Made by a program: the position numbers and the translations under genes. A stretch of 64,000 nt of DNA from GCA-003244245 sp050700495 (GTDB taxonomy: Bacteria; Actinomycetota; Actinomycetes; Mycobacteriales; Pseudonocardiaceae), in NCBI GenBank assembly GCA_050700495.1, contig JBOHHF010000044.1:1-64000 (forward strand), written 5' to 3'. This document shows positions 56,682-64,000 of the stretch, in pieces. Positions within the stretch are counted from its first letter, which is position 1. Each line of letters starts with the position of its first letter. The notes beneath the pieces were generated by a model. That model was not told where the DNA came from. It made no database searches and worked only from the letters and a program-made list of their open reading frames with translations.

Positions 56682-56748
56682 CGGTCTTTCCTTGCATAAT
56701 ATCGAGCGGCTCTGGAAACCCTCTTGATATCAGTGGGAAAGACCGTTG
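56679..56748. repeat. 13-bp perfect inverted repeat at transposase start
   Basis: CAACGGTCTTTCC at 56679-56691 pairs with GGAAAGACCGTTG at 56736-56748 (44-nt spacer). It lies at the transposase start codon and could be part of the element's end or a promoter-proximal hairpin. Confidence 0.65.
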
Positions 56749-57090
56749 TCCCAGCGATATTCCGAGCCGTGATCAGACAGAAATTAGGCTGTTCCCGGAG
56801 TGTTCCACTCCTCACTCTGTGGCCGTCTGGGAGGCGCCCGCACCAGCTTCGTCAAGGTTTCCCAGAGAACAGAAGATATGCGGTGGTAGTCTTCTGTGGC
56901 ATTTTGAACCATTTACCGGCGCTGGTCTCGATTATTCGGCATCCATCCACACTCACGATGGTCTTGCTCAGGTTCCCGGTCGCTCACCCGGGACGGCGGG
57001 ATCCAGCCGGGCAGCTTGCCCTTATTCCCGTGTCACCGTCTGCTACGCTCAGCCTTCTCCGTCCAGTCGAGCGACTGAAGGGACGTCACG
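56749..57090. other. Intergenic stretch, nothing recognised
   Basis: About 340 nt of lower-GC sequence between the IS remnant and the SnoaL-like gene. No frame has a recognisable product. It probably contains the promoter of the SnoaL-like gene. Confidence 0.5.
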
Positions 57091-57462
57091 ATGTATGCCA
57101 ACACTCCTGCCGAGTTGCTGTCGCTCTTGAACAAGAACATCAGGGCCGGAGACCTGGAGGCAATCGTCGCTTGCCATGAGCCCGAAGCGGTGTTGGTGCA
57201 GTTCGAGGGGGAGGCCAGAGGCCTGGAAGCTATCAGGGCGGTATATGTCCAATTTCTGGCGACGCAGCCGACGCTCACGGTCAACCCTATTATGATCGTG
57301 GAGGCGAGCGGTGCGGCGATCATACTGGGCGACTGGACCCTGGACCAGACCGGCCCGGATGGCAACCCTGTGCACACGAGCGGGAAATTCGGTGATATCG
57401 TGCGTCAGCAGTCGGACGGCACGTGGCTGTACCTCATCGATAACCCCTTTCGGCCCGACTGA
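57091..57462 (+). CDS. SnoaL-like / NTF2-fold small protein
   Basis: 123 residues of the SnoaL/DUF4440 NTF2-like fold: a helical N-terminus (PAELLSLLNKNIRAGDLEAI), ACHEPEAVLVQF, then strands with GDWTLDQTGPDGNPVHTSGK and WLYLIDNPF. Such cone-shaped small proteins are cyclases, isomerases or binding proteins. It could belong to secondary metabolism to the right but stands between IS remnants. AAGGGA lies just upstream of ATG 57091. Confidence 0.8.
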   Translation: MYANTPAELLSLLNKNIRAGDLEAIVACHEPEAVLVQFEGEARGLEAIRAVYVQFLATQPTLTVNPIMIVEASGAAIILGDWTLDQTGPDGNPVHTSGKFGDIVRQQSDGTWLYLIDNPFRPD

Positions 57463-57489
57463 TCACGTCGCTTCGGTGAGTCTCGCCCT

Positions 57490-57690
57490 CTCCCGTGCTC
57501 AGCAGACCGACGGCGATCAACACCGCGGCATCGGCCAGCACCCGACCCCGGTCATGCACCGGGCACGAAACCGGGCCGGGCCAGCGCCCGCGACAGCCCC
57601 GCGGTCAGGCCGCTGCGATCAGACGCAGCGCAGCCGATCCGGCGTGATTGATTACGTCCCCACCGGCCACTTCAACACTCAGATCCTTCG
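57490..57690 (-). mobile_element. IS1380-type transposase N-terminal remnant
   Basis: On the minus strand, reading with two frame changes, the segment gives VEVAGGDVINHAGSAALRLI, SGLTAGLSRALARPGFVP and HDRGRVLADAAVLIA. This is the N-terminal pattern of actinobacterial IS1380-family transposases. The rest of the gene is missing. Boundaries are approximate. Confidence 0.62.
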
Positions 57691-57715
57691 ACCATGCAGT
57701 ATGCTCACCCACCCG

Positions 57716-57785
57716 AAAAGTGCTCCTTGATCCGTGCGGGAAACAGGCCTAGACACCCTCAGTTTCCCAGGTCAGGAGCACTTTT
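57716..57785. repeat. 12-bp inverted repeat, likely IS end
   Basis: AAAAGTGCTCCT at 57716-57727 pairs exactly with AGGAGCACTTTT at 57774-57785. It lies directly upstream of the IS1380-type remnant and looks like facing terminal repeats of such elements. Confidence 0.6.
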
Positions 57786-57862
57786 CTCTGCCCAGACACA
57801 CCCCGATTGAAGATCGCGATGAATACTCAGGGCTAGCCCGACAACATCTGAGGAGTTCCCCG

Positions 57863-59209
57863 ATGGAAGGACGCTTCCTAACTCCAGGCTCGATCATCAC
57901 GCTGCCGCCCTGGGACCTTGCGGAGGGCAGAGCGCGTATTGCGGCACGTCCACTACCTCTTCGCCGCGTACTCGGTGCGCGTGGTCCCGGGGGGTCCGAA
58001 CGAGGACAAGCTCCGCAAGGTGCAGCAACTCCTCGCGCAGATCGCGCGCGAGGAGATGGGGCATCTGGCCACCGTTGAGAACCTGCTGCACCTGGTGGGT
58101 GGGCCGCTGAACTTCAACCGGGAGCACTCCCCTACGCCAGCGAGATCTACCCGTTCCGGTTCAAACTCCAGGGCATGAGCCTCGATTCCCTCGCCAAGTA
58201 CGTGATCGCGGAGAGCCCGTTGAACCTGGAGGGCCTAGGCCTGCCGGCAGAAGACATAGAGCTGCTCAAGAAGATCCGAATCGATGCCACCCGCACCAAC
58301 GACGGGCAGGAGGTCTGTCACGTCGGTCCCATCTTCGCGCGACTGGCGGAGCTGTTCGAGAATGAGCTCGCCGACGGTGACTTCCGGCTGGACACCTTCG
58401 GGCGGCAGGCCAAGTACGAGGATTGGGGCTTCCGGCCCAGGGCGCCTCGACCCACGGAGCTCGCCGAGGGGGAGACACTGATCGTCGACTCGTTCCCGGG
58501 TGGTGGCGTTACCGAGCTGCGGGATGCAGCGGTCAGGGCCGTGCGCGAGATCGGTGCGCAGGGTGAGGGCTTCGACGTCGATCCCACCGGTTTCGAGTCA
58601 CATTTCGAACGGTTCTTCGCCATCTATAAGCGCGTGCGGGATCTGTCCTCCGCCGGAGCGGTGATTACCTGGCCGGTAGCGGAGAACCCGAACACGACCG
58701 TACCGCCGGCGCAGCCGCCCGGCATGGCGGACCTGGTGGAGATGGTGCAGGAGGCGCACGCCGGCAAGGGCCGCATCACTGCGTCGCGGGCGCGGGCGCA
58801 GCTGTTCAACCTCCGCTACCGGATGCTGCTGGGCCGCTTGTCCCACGTCCTGCGGCTGGACCAGGACCTCTTCATCACCGACCCCGGCGCCCACCAGGGC
58901 GACCGTACTGCCCGGGGGCTGCTGCTGATCTGGATCTCCGATGAGATGCGGCGGCTCAGCAAGATTGCCACCAATCTCGTGCAACTCCCCAAGGACGACC
59001 CGCCCGGTGAGCTGAACGCCGGCCCACCCTTCGAGCTGCCCTACACCCTCAACCTGCCCGAAGACGAGCCGCAACGCTGGCGTACTCACCTGGACGCGTC
59101 CCGGGCCGCCGTCCGGCTCATCCGCGAGAAACTCCAGCCTGACGACCAGACGGCCGACCGCGATGAGTTCCTCGACGACCTGCTCAGGATGCGGAGGCTC
59201 AGGTCGTGA
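57863..59209 (+). pseudogene. Ferritin-like-domain protein, two frameshifts
   Basis: ATG 57863 (GAGGAG upstream) gives MEGRFLTPGSIITLPPWDLA. After a +1 shift near 57930 the frame reads RVLRHVHYLFAAYSVRVVPG and AREEMGHLATVENLLHLVGG, the metal-binding helix pattern of the ferritin-like domain found in VioB-type and related proteins. A lost C near 58130 (CACTCCCCT) shifts to YASEIYPFRFKLQGMSLDSL and the rest to 59209. Combined length is about 448 residues. Its stop overlaps the next gene. Role unknown; possibly oxidative chemistry tied to the adjacent metabolite cluster. Confidence 0.72.
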
Positions 59210-59871
59210 TGCAGGCGCTCGCCGAGGGCCACGACATACCCGCGGGTAGCCTGCCCAGTGATTTCCAGAAGGTGGTCCGGATCCTCGACGAGGCGGTTCG
59301 CGGGTTTACCATCGGCCCACCCCACAGCAACTTCTGGGCCGGGAAAACTCGCGACGCGTTCCTCGAAACTTCCCCTATTCCCGGTGGGCCGGTGGTGCTG
59401 CACAACCCCGACGGGGGTATCAACACCGATCCGGACACCTCACCTCTCGTGCGGCGACTGGAAAGCCCTCCCCGGACACGGATGCCTCGATTCCGCCCAC
59501 CGGTCCCGCCCGAACGTATCGGGTTCATCCGTCAGTGGATCAGCGATGGAGCCCCGGACAACGACCTACCCGGGCAGATCGGCCTCGTACGCGAGCGGGA
59601 TCCCCGGCCGGAGCCGTCCACACCGCCGCCTCCACCCCCGCCGACGCTGGGCTTCGAAGCCGACATCAAGGGCCGGTTCCGGGAGAACCCCGATCGCGTC
59701 TCCATGCTTGTTTTCGGGAACTTCGACCTGCACCGCTACGAGGACGTCCGGGATCATGCGGACAACATCCTGGCCACGCTCATGGATGGCAGCATGCCCT
59801 GCGACGGCAGCTGGCCCCCAGACCGCATCGCGATCTTCCGTCGCTGGATCGACGAGGAAAAACGACCCTAA
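59206..59871 (+). CDS. Hypothetical protein with paired PPERI..W-type motifs
   Basis: 221 residues. Two similar segments, RPPVPPERIGFIRQWISDGA and CDGSWPPDRIAIFRRWIDEE, resemble the end of small cytochrome-c-like or heme-less repeats often found next to ferritin-like or tyrosinase-like proteins, but no CxxCH heme motif is present. A poly-Pro stretch (PPPPPPP) separates the halves. The start (GTG 59206 or ATG 59209) overlaps the upstream stop. Function unknown. Confidence 0.6.
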   Translation: MMQALAEGHDIPAGSLPSDFQKVVRILDEAVRGFTIGPPHSNFWAGKTRDAFLETSPIPGGPVVLHNPDGGINTDPDTSPLVRRLESPPRTRMPRFRPPVPPERIGFIRQWISDGAPDNDLPGQIGLVRERDPRPEPSTPPPPPPPTLGFEADIKGRFRENPDRVSMLVFGNFDLHRYEDVRDHADNILATLMDGSMPCDGSWPPDRIAIFRRWIDEEKRP

Positions 59872-60884
59872 CGTGAGGAACGTGGCGCCGCGATCAGGGC
59901 GGTCGTCTCCATGGGCAGCTCGGCGACCCGTTCGATGTCCAGGCCGGCCCGGTTCAGCATGACTGTGAACCTGTCAAGGGTGCGGTGCTGGCCACCGTTT
60001 GTCATCAGGAGGTGCAGATCCCACAGAGCGGGCAGCACGGTGGAGTCCTCGTCCACGACAAGACGATCGAGGATCAGCAGTCGCGACGAGGAGTCCACCA
60101 TGCCCCGCCGGCAGTTCTCGAAGACCTCGACGACCGCATCATCGTCCCAGCCCGCCAGCACCCGGCAGAGAATGTAGACGTCCCCACCCGCCGGGACGGC
60201 TCTGAACATGTCACCCCCGACCAATTCGACGCGGTCTAGTCCGATCGTGGCGGCCAGGTGCTGACGCGCCGCGGGCATCATGTGTTCGCGGTCGAAGAGC
60301 GTGCCCCAGGCATCCGGTGTGGCGTCCAGGATCGCGGTGAGCAGGTGCCCACCTCCTCCACCTACGTCCACGACCATCTTGCCGCCGGAGAAGTCGAAGA
60401 TCTCCGGTACCTGGTGGAAGAACATGTTTCCGGCGTTCATGGCGTGCTGGAATCGCTTGGCGGTGTCCTTGTCCTGACTGAGATAGGCGTAAAACGACTG
60501 GCCGTAGGCCACTTCGAAACCCGAGCTGGCCGTGCTGATGGCGTGGTGGGCGTGACCCCAGGCGGTATAGAACTCCTCGCCGTAGAGCAGGCACATGTCC
60601 CGCAGGGACTGAGGACCGTCGAGCAGTGCTGCGCTCACCGCGGTATTCCGGTAACCGGTCCGCTCGTTGCCCTCGAATACGCCCATGGCCACCAGAAGTC
60701 GCATCAGGCGGTGAATACCCTCTTCCTTCGACCCGGTCGATTCAGCGAGTTCGCCGCTGGTGGTCCGGCCGGCTTCGATATGGTCCGGCAGTCCGAGTCT
60801 GACCGCGGTGTAGAGGGCCTGCGCCCTCCACCCACCGGTGATCAGGTCGACCACATCCCGAGTCGCCTGCATGTCGACTGTCAT
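59868..60884 (-). CDS. O-methyltransferase, PhzM-like
   Basis: A 338-residue SAM-dependent O-methyltransferase of the plant-type/PhzM family: an N-terminal dimerisation winged helix (SGELAESTGSKEEGIHRLMR), SAM motif MVVDVGGGGGHLL, and RVLAGWDDD near the catalytic His region. The usual catalytic His appears replaced in this stretch (RVLAGW versus xxxHxW), which needs checking. ATG 60884 follows GGGAGGT. In a phenazine setting it could methylate a hydroxyl or ring nitrogen of a phenazine carboxylate. It is divergent from phzB. Confidence 0.8.
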   Translation of the reverse strand: MTVDMQATRDVVDLITGGWRAQALYTAVRLGLPDHIEAGRTTSGELAESTGSKEEGIHRLMRLLVAMGVFEGNERTGYRNTAVSAALLDGPQSLRDMCLLYGEEFYTAWGHAHHAISTASSGFEVAYGQSFYAYLSQDKDTAKRFQHAMNAGNMFFHQVPEIFDFSGGKMVVDVGGGGGHLLTAILDATPDAWGTLFDREHMMPAARQHLAATIGLDRVELVGGDMFRAVPAGGDVYILCRVLAGWDDDAVVEVFENCRRGMVDSSSRLLILDRLVVDEDSTVLPALWDLHLLMTNGGQHRTLDRFTVMLNRAGLDIERVAELPMETTALIAAPRSSR

Positions 60885-61139
60885 CCCCGACCTCCCGATT
60901 ACCTCGAATCGAACTGCGAAAAGAATCTCCTTCTCTGAGCGTACCGCCCGCCGGCTGGACATCCGAGCGAATTACGCCGTGCGGCACACGTGGAGCGTCC
61001 TCCCCGGCTCGGCGCGCATCGTCGAAGTACGGCCGGACCAGCGGCAACAGCTTCGATCCTCGAAAAGCTGGTGAACCTCAGCTCCTCGACCGTTAAGCTC
61101 GAGATGAGGATCACATCATGGAATAGGGAGGGATTCGAG

Positions 61140-61631
61140 ATGGCTCACGCCAATACACAGACCGGGGAACTCGGTACCGACGTCGACCTACGCCTCCGGA
61201 ACCGTGCCGTCGTCGCGGATTACATGAGCCGGAAGGGCGAAAACCGCTTGACACGGTATCTACTCTTCACCGAGGACGGTAGCGCCGGCCTGTGGACCAG
61301 TGATACCGGCGAACCGATCGTCTCGCAGGGGCACGAGAAACTCAGGGCGCACGGCGAGTGGTCGTTGCGATGCTTCCCCGACTGGGAATGGAAGAACGTG
61401 GAGATATACGAGACACAAGATCCCAACAGGTTCTGGGTCGAGTGTGACGGAGAGGGACAGATCCGGTATCCCGACTACCCTCCCGGCCACTACAAGAACC
61501 ATTTCATCCACTCGTTCCTGCTCGAGAACGGCAAAATCAAGCAGAACCGCGAGTTTATGAACCCGTTCCAGCAGTTGCGTGCATTGGGCATCGAGGTGCC
61601 GAAGATCAGGCGCGGCGGGATCCCCACGTAG
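61140..61631 (+). CDS. phzB: Phenazine biosynthesis protein PhzB (PhzA/B family)
   Basis: 163 residues, the exact family length. The sequence follows PhzB closely: LRLRNRAVVADYMSRKGENR, GLWTSDTGEPIVSQGHEKL, CFPDWEWKNVEIYETQDPN, FWVECDGEGQ and REFMNPFQQLRALGI. His65 and Glu138 are the likely counterparts of the catalytic His and Glu that help condense the two PhzF products into the tricyclic scaffold. ATG 61140 follows GGGAGG. It is convergent with the PhzH-like gene. Confidence 0.93.
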   Translation: MAHANTQTGELGTDVDLRLRNRAVVADYMSRKGENRLTRYLLFTEDGSAGLWTSDTGEPIVSQGHEKLRAHGEWSLRCFPDWEWKNVEIYETQDPNRFWVECDGEGQIRYPDYPPGHYKNHFIHSFLLENGKIKQNREFMNPFQQLRALGIEVPKIRRGGIPT

Positions 61632-61640
61632 GGGGATCCC
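61617..61640. terminator. 9-bp hairpin at the phzB stop, probable bidirectional terminator
   Basis: GGGATCCCC at 61617-61625 pairs with GGGGATCCC at 61632-61640, loop of 6 nt containing the phzB stop codon. It lies between convergent genes and is followed by a T/C-rich run, suggesting termination from both sides. Confidence 0.65.
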
Positions 61641-61684
61641 TTCCGCTTCCCGCTGACCTGGGTGCGATCAGCTGGCCCGCTGTG

Positions 61685-63526
61685 TCAGAGCAGCCGGAGC
61701 TGGGGGCGGTAGATGTCCAGCCAGGTGCTCAGATCGAGTGTTCGCTCGAGACCGTTGCGGACCTCGGTGCGCATCGTGGCCGGGTCTCGCTGCGCAACGT
61801 CACCTAGCCAGCTGCGGTCGATGAGCTCGAACACCGGATCGTCGGTCGTGAGTAGTTCCTTGGCATGCTGCTGCAGGGCGTTGGCGTAGAGCGGATCTCG
61901 AGTGGACGGGTAGGGACTTTTCACCCGACGCAGCACCGACTGGGGCAGCATGTCGGCGGTCGCGGCGCGGAGCAGGCTTTTCTCCCGGCCGTCGAAGGTC
62001 TTGAGTGACCACGGGGTGTTGTAGACGTACTCCACGAGTCGGTGGTCGCAGAAGGGGACCCGGACCTCTAGCCCGACGGCCATGCTTATCCGGTCTTTGC
62101 GGTCCAGGAGCATTCGGACGAACCGGGTCAGGTGCAGGTAGCAGATCACCCGCATCCGCCGCTCGTGGTCGGTCTCGCCGTCGGCCGGCTCGACCTCGGC
62201 AACCGCGCTGGCGTAGCGGTCGCGAATATAGCCGGGTAGGTCGAGGGTGGCGGTGAGGTCGGCGTTGAGCCGGTCGGACACTTGGGCTTGCTGGCCGGTG
62301 AGAAAGACGGCCATCCAGGGAAAGGTATCCGCGGCCTGTACCTCGGGCCGGTGGAACCAGCTGTACCCGCCGAAGATCTCGTCGGCGGACTCCCCGGACA
62401 GTGCAACCGTGGAGTGCTCACGGATGGCTTTGAACAGTAAGTACAGTGAGGCATCCATGTCACCGAGGCTGAGCGGACTGTCCCGCGCGGTGATCACCGC
62501 GCGGCGCACCGCCGGATCGGCCATCGCGGAATGGTCGAGCACGATGTCCTGATGCCGCGAGCCGACGTGCGTGGCCACTTCATGCGCATAGGGGATGTCC
62601 GGCGTGGGACGCAGGTCATCGGCGATGAAATTGTCCATCTGTCCGACGAAATCCACTGCGAAGCTGCGCACCTGCTCGCCGTGCTCGGCGAGTTGGGCGG
62701 CGGCCAGTGCGGTGATCACACTGGAGTCCAGCCCACCGGAAAGCAGCACGCAGCGCGGCACGTCGGCGACCAGTTGACGGCGCACGATGTCCTCGAGCAA
62801 CGAGCGCACGGTGGCGATGCTGGTCTGCTGGTCATCGGTGTGGGTACGGGTCTGCAGGGTCCAATAGCGGCGTTCACGCAGGCCGGTGCGGTCGACGGTG
62901 ACCACGCCACCCGGTGCCACCTCGCGCATCCCACACCACACCGCGCCCCCAGGCGTCTGAGTGAAGCTGAGCAGCTCACGCAGACCGTCGAGGTCGACCG
63001 CGCGGTCCGCCAGCGGGTTGGCCAGGATCGCCTTCGGCTCGGAGCCGAACAGCACCCCGTCAGTGGTACGGGAGAAATAGAGCGGTTTGATGCCCATCCG
63101 GTCACGGATCATGACGAGTTTGTCGGCCCTGGCATCCCAGACGGCGAAGGCGTACATGCCGTTGAGTCGTTCGGCGACTGCTTCGTCCCACTCCAGGTAG
63201 CCATGCAGCACCACCTCGGTATCGCTGCGGGTCCGGAACCGGTGGCCCCGGCGGACCAGCTCACTGCGGAGCTCGACGAAGTTATAGGCCTCACCGCTGT
63301 AGGTGATCGTCACCATGCCGTCGCCGGTGCGTACCGACATGGGCTGGCTGCCACCTTCGATATCAATGACCGCCAGTCTGCGGTGGCCCAGCACCGCATG
63401 CCGATCAAGCCAGCTGCCTTCGGCGTCCGGTCCCCGGCAGGCCATGGTCGCTGTCATCGCGTCGAGGTCCGCCTGGTGCCGAGTCAGATCCCGATCGAAC
63501 GAGACCCAGCCAGCGATTCCACACAT
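61685..63526 (-). CDS. Glutamine-dependent asparagine-synthase-like amidotransferase, PhzH-like
   Basis: A 613-residue class II glutamine amidotransferase of the AsnB type. Met-Cys at the start (MCGIAGWVSFDRDL) gives the N-terminal nucleophile Cys2. The synthetase domain has the PP-loop CVLLSGGLDSSVI and ALSGESADEIFGGY. PhzH, which turns phenazine-1-carboxylate into the carboxamide, belongs to this family and has about this length. Because it lies 44 nt after phzG and next to phzB, I call it PhzH-like; an ordinary asparagine synthetase remains possible. Confidence 0.82.
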   Translation of the reverse strand: MCGIAGWVSFDRDLTRHQADLDAMTATMACRGPDAEGSWLDRHAVLGHRRLAVIDIEGGSQPMSVRTGDGMVTITYSGEAYNFVELRSELVRRGHRFRTRSDTEVVLHGYLEWDEAVAERLNGMYAFAVWDARADKLVMIRDRMGIKPLYFSRTTDGVLFGSEPKAILANPLADRAVDLDGLRELLSFTQTPGGAVWCGMREVAPGGVVTVDRTGLRERRYWTLQTRTHTDDQQTSIATVRSLLEDIVRRQLVADVPRCVLLSGGLDSSVITALAAAQLAEHGEQVRSFAVDFVGQMDNFIADDLRPTPDIPYAHEVATHVGSRHQDIVLDHSAMADPAVRRAVITARDSPLSLGDMDASLYLLFKAIREHSTVALSGESADEIFGGYSWFHRPEVQAADTFPWMAVFLTGQQAQVSDRLNADLTATLDLPGYIRDRYASAVAEVEPADGETDHERRMRVICYLHLTRFVRMLLDRKDRISMAVGLEVRVPFCDHRLVEYVYNTPWSLKTFDGREKSLLRAATADMLPQSVLRRVKSPYPSTRDPLYANALQQHAKELLTTDDPVFELIDRSWLGDVAQRDPATMRTEVRNGLERTLDLSTWLDIYRPQLRLL

Positions 63527-63570
63527 CGATTTATCCCCTTACGTCTCATGTGCACTATCCGGGGCACGGG

Positions 63571-64000
63571 TCAGGGTTGGAGTCGCTGGGTGGTCCAGCT
63601 GGGGCCGGTGCGTTGGTAGCGCAGCCTGTGGTGCAGCCGGTCGGGGCTGGCCTGCCAGAACTCGATTGACTCGGGTGTCAGCAGGTAGCCCAGCCAGGCG
63701 GCGGGGCGCGCCAGCGCCAAGCCGGTGCGACCCAGCTGCTGGGCCTGCTGGCGCAGCGCGTCTTCGTTGTGCAGCGGTGCGCTTTGGTGTGAGGCCACCG
63801 ACATCGGGTGTGTGCTGGTTGGTCGGGCGGCCCATAGCGTGTTGGATTCCGTGTCGGGTAGTGGGTGGGTTGGGCCGGTCGCGATCACCTGTCGGCCGGT
63901 CTCGCGCCAGTACAGCACGCCTGAGGCCCAGCCCGTCGCGGCCAGGTCGCGGCCCTTGTGGCTGCTGGCGTGGCTGGTGAAGACCAGGCCTGTGGGGCGG
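63571..64000 (-). CDS. phzG: PhzG-type FMN-dependent oxidase, C-terminal part (5' end beyond window)
   Basis: About 143 codons remain; the gene continues past the right edge. It matches PhzG of the pyridoxamine-5'-phosphate-oxidase family: VFTSHASSHKGRDLAATGWA, GVLYWRETGRQVI, STHPMSVASHQS, then ESIEFWQASPDRLHHRLRYQ and the RLQP end. PhzG oxidises dihydrophenazine intermediates with FMN. It precedes the PhzH-like gene on the minus strand, as in phzABCDEFG-phzH operons, so other phz genes should lie to the right. Confidence 0.9.
   Translation of the reverse strand, partial: RPTGLVFTSHASSHKGRDLAATGWASGVLYWRETGRQVIATGPTHPLPDTESNTLWAARPTSTHPMSVASHQSAPLHNEDALRQQAQQLGRTGLALARPAAWLGYLLTPESIEFWQASPDRLHHRLRYQRTGPSWTTQRLQP

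Noticed and set aside
1..64000. tRNA or rRNA genes
   Set aside because: Reading for cloverleaf-type arms and conserved TTCGA-loop patterns gave no convincing candidate; a dedicated scan could still find one.

Overview
The window is high-GC actinobacterial chromosome, most like the Pseudonocardiales/Mycobacteriales. This rests on the gene order uvrC-rapZ-yvcK-whiA-gap-pgk-tpiA-secG, then rbpA, opcA-zwf with pgl/pgi/tal/tkt, ctaB/ctaA, and sufR-sufB-sufD-Rieske-sufC-sufS-sufU-sufT. It is supported by two polyprenol-phosphomannose genes (a Ppm1-like synthase and an MptB-like mannosyltransferase) that point to a lipomannan-type envelope.

Layout. 1-8.9 kb, plus strand: end of uvrC, rapZ, yvcK, whiA, the gap-pgk-tpiA triose operon, secG, rbpA and a TrpB-like PLP enzyme. 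9.0-17.1 kb, minus strand: one compact pentose-phosphate operon, tkt-tal-pgi-zwf-opcA-pgl. 17.3 kb: ctaB. 18.3-36.0 kb: a mosaic accessory region between ctaB and the quinone oxidoreductase gene. It holds a redox/radical-SAM locus, a MntA/HepT-type toxin-antitoxin pair, Ppm1, a GNAT acetyltransferase, a glycosyltransferase next to a flavoprotein, and many broken genes. 36.0-53.5 kb: core again, with qor, ctaA, an ABC exporter, mptB, the complete suf operon, a UbiA prenyltransferase and a DUF1015 protein. 53.5-57.8 kb: a decayed dipeptide-type ABC transporter whose first permease gene is cut by an insertion-sequence remnant, then a second (IS1380-type) remnant. 57.9-64 kb: the edge of a secondary-metabolism cluster. 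phzB, a PhzH-like amidotransferase, phzG (running off the right edge) and a PhzM-type O-methyltransferase point to a phenazine, probably an amidated or O-methylated phenazine carboxylate; the remaining phz genes would lie past the right end.

The most interesting locus is 20.8-26.2 kb. On the minus strand, a radical-SAM protein is translationally coupled to a peroxiredoxin-like thioredoxin-fold protein, followed by a MerA/lipoamide-dehydrogenase-type flavoprotein. The thioredoxin-fold gene has exactly one in-frame TGA, at the first position of its expected CxxC motif (TGA-Leu-Pro-Cys). A hairpin with a G-starting apical loop begins about 21 nt downstream. The simplest exciting reading is an undescribed selenoprotein (UxxC) in a radical-SAM/flavoprotein operon. 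Divergent from it is a fusion of a metallophosphatase-like domain that has lost metal ligands with a second radical-SAM domain.

Frame-broken genes are confined to the accessory parts, and by my frame arithmetic nearly all breaks are a net loss of one base, often beside G or C runs. Whether this is gene decay or homopolymer undercalling cannot be settled from the sequence alone.
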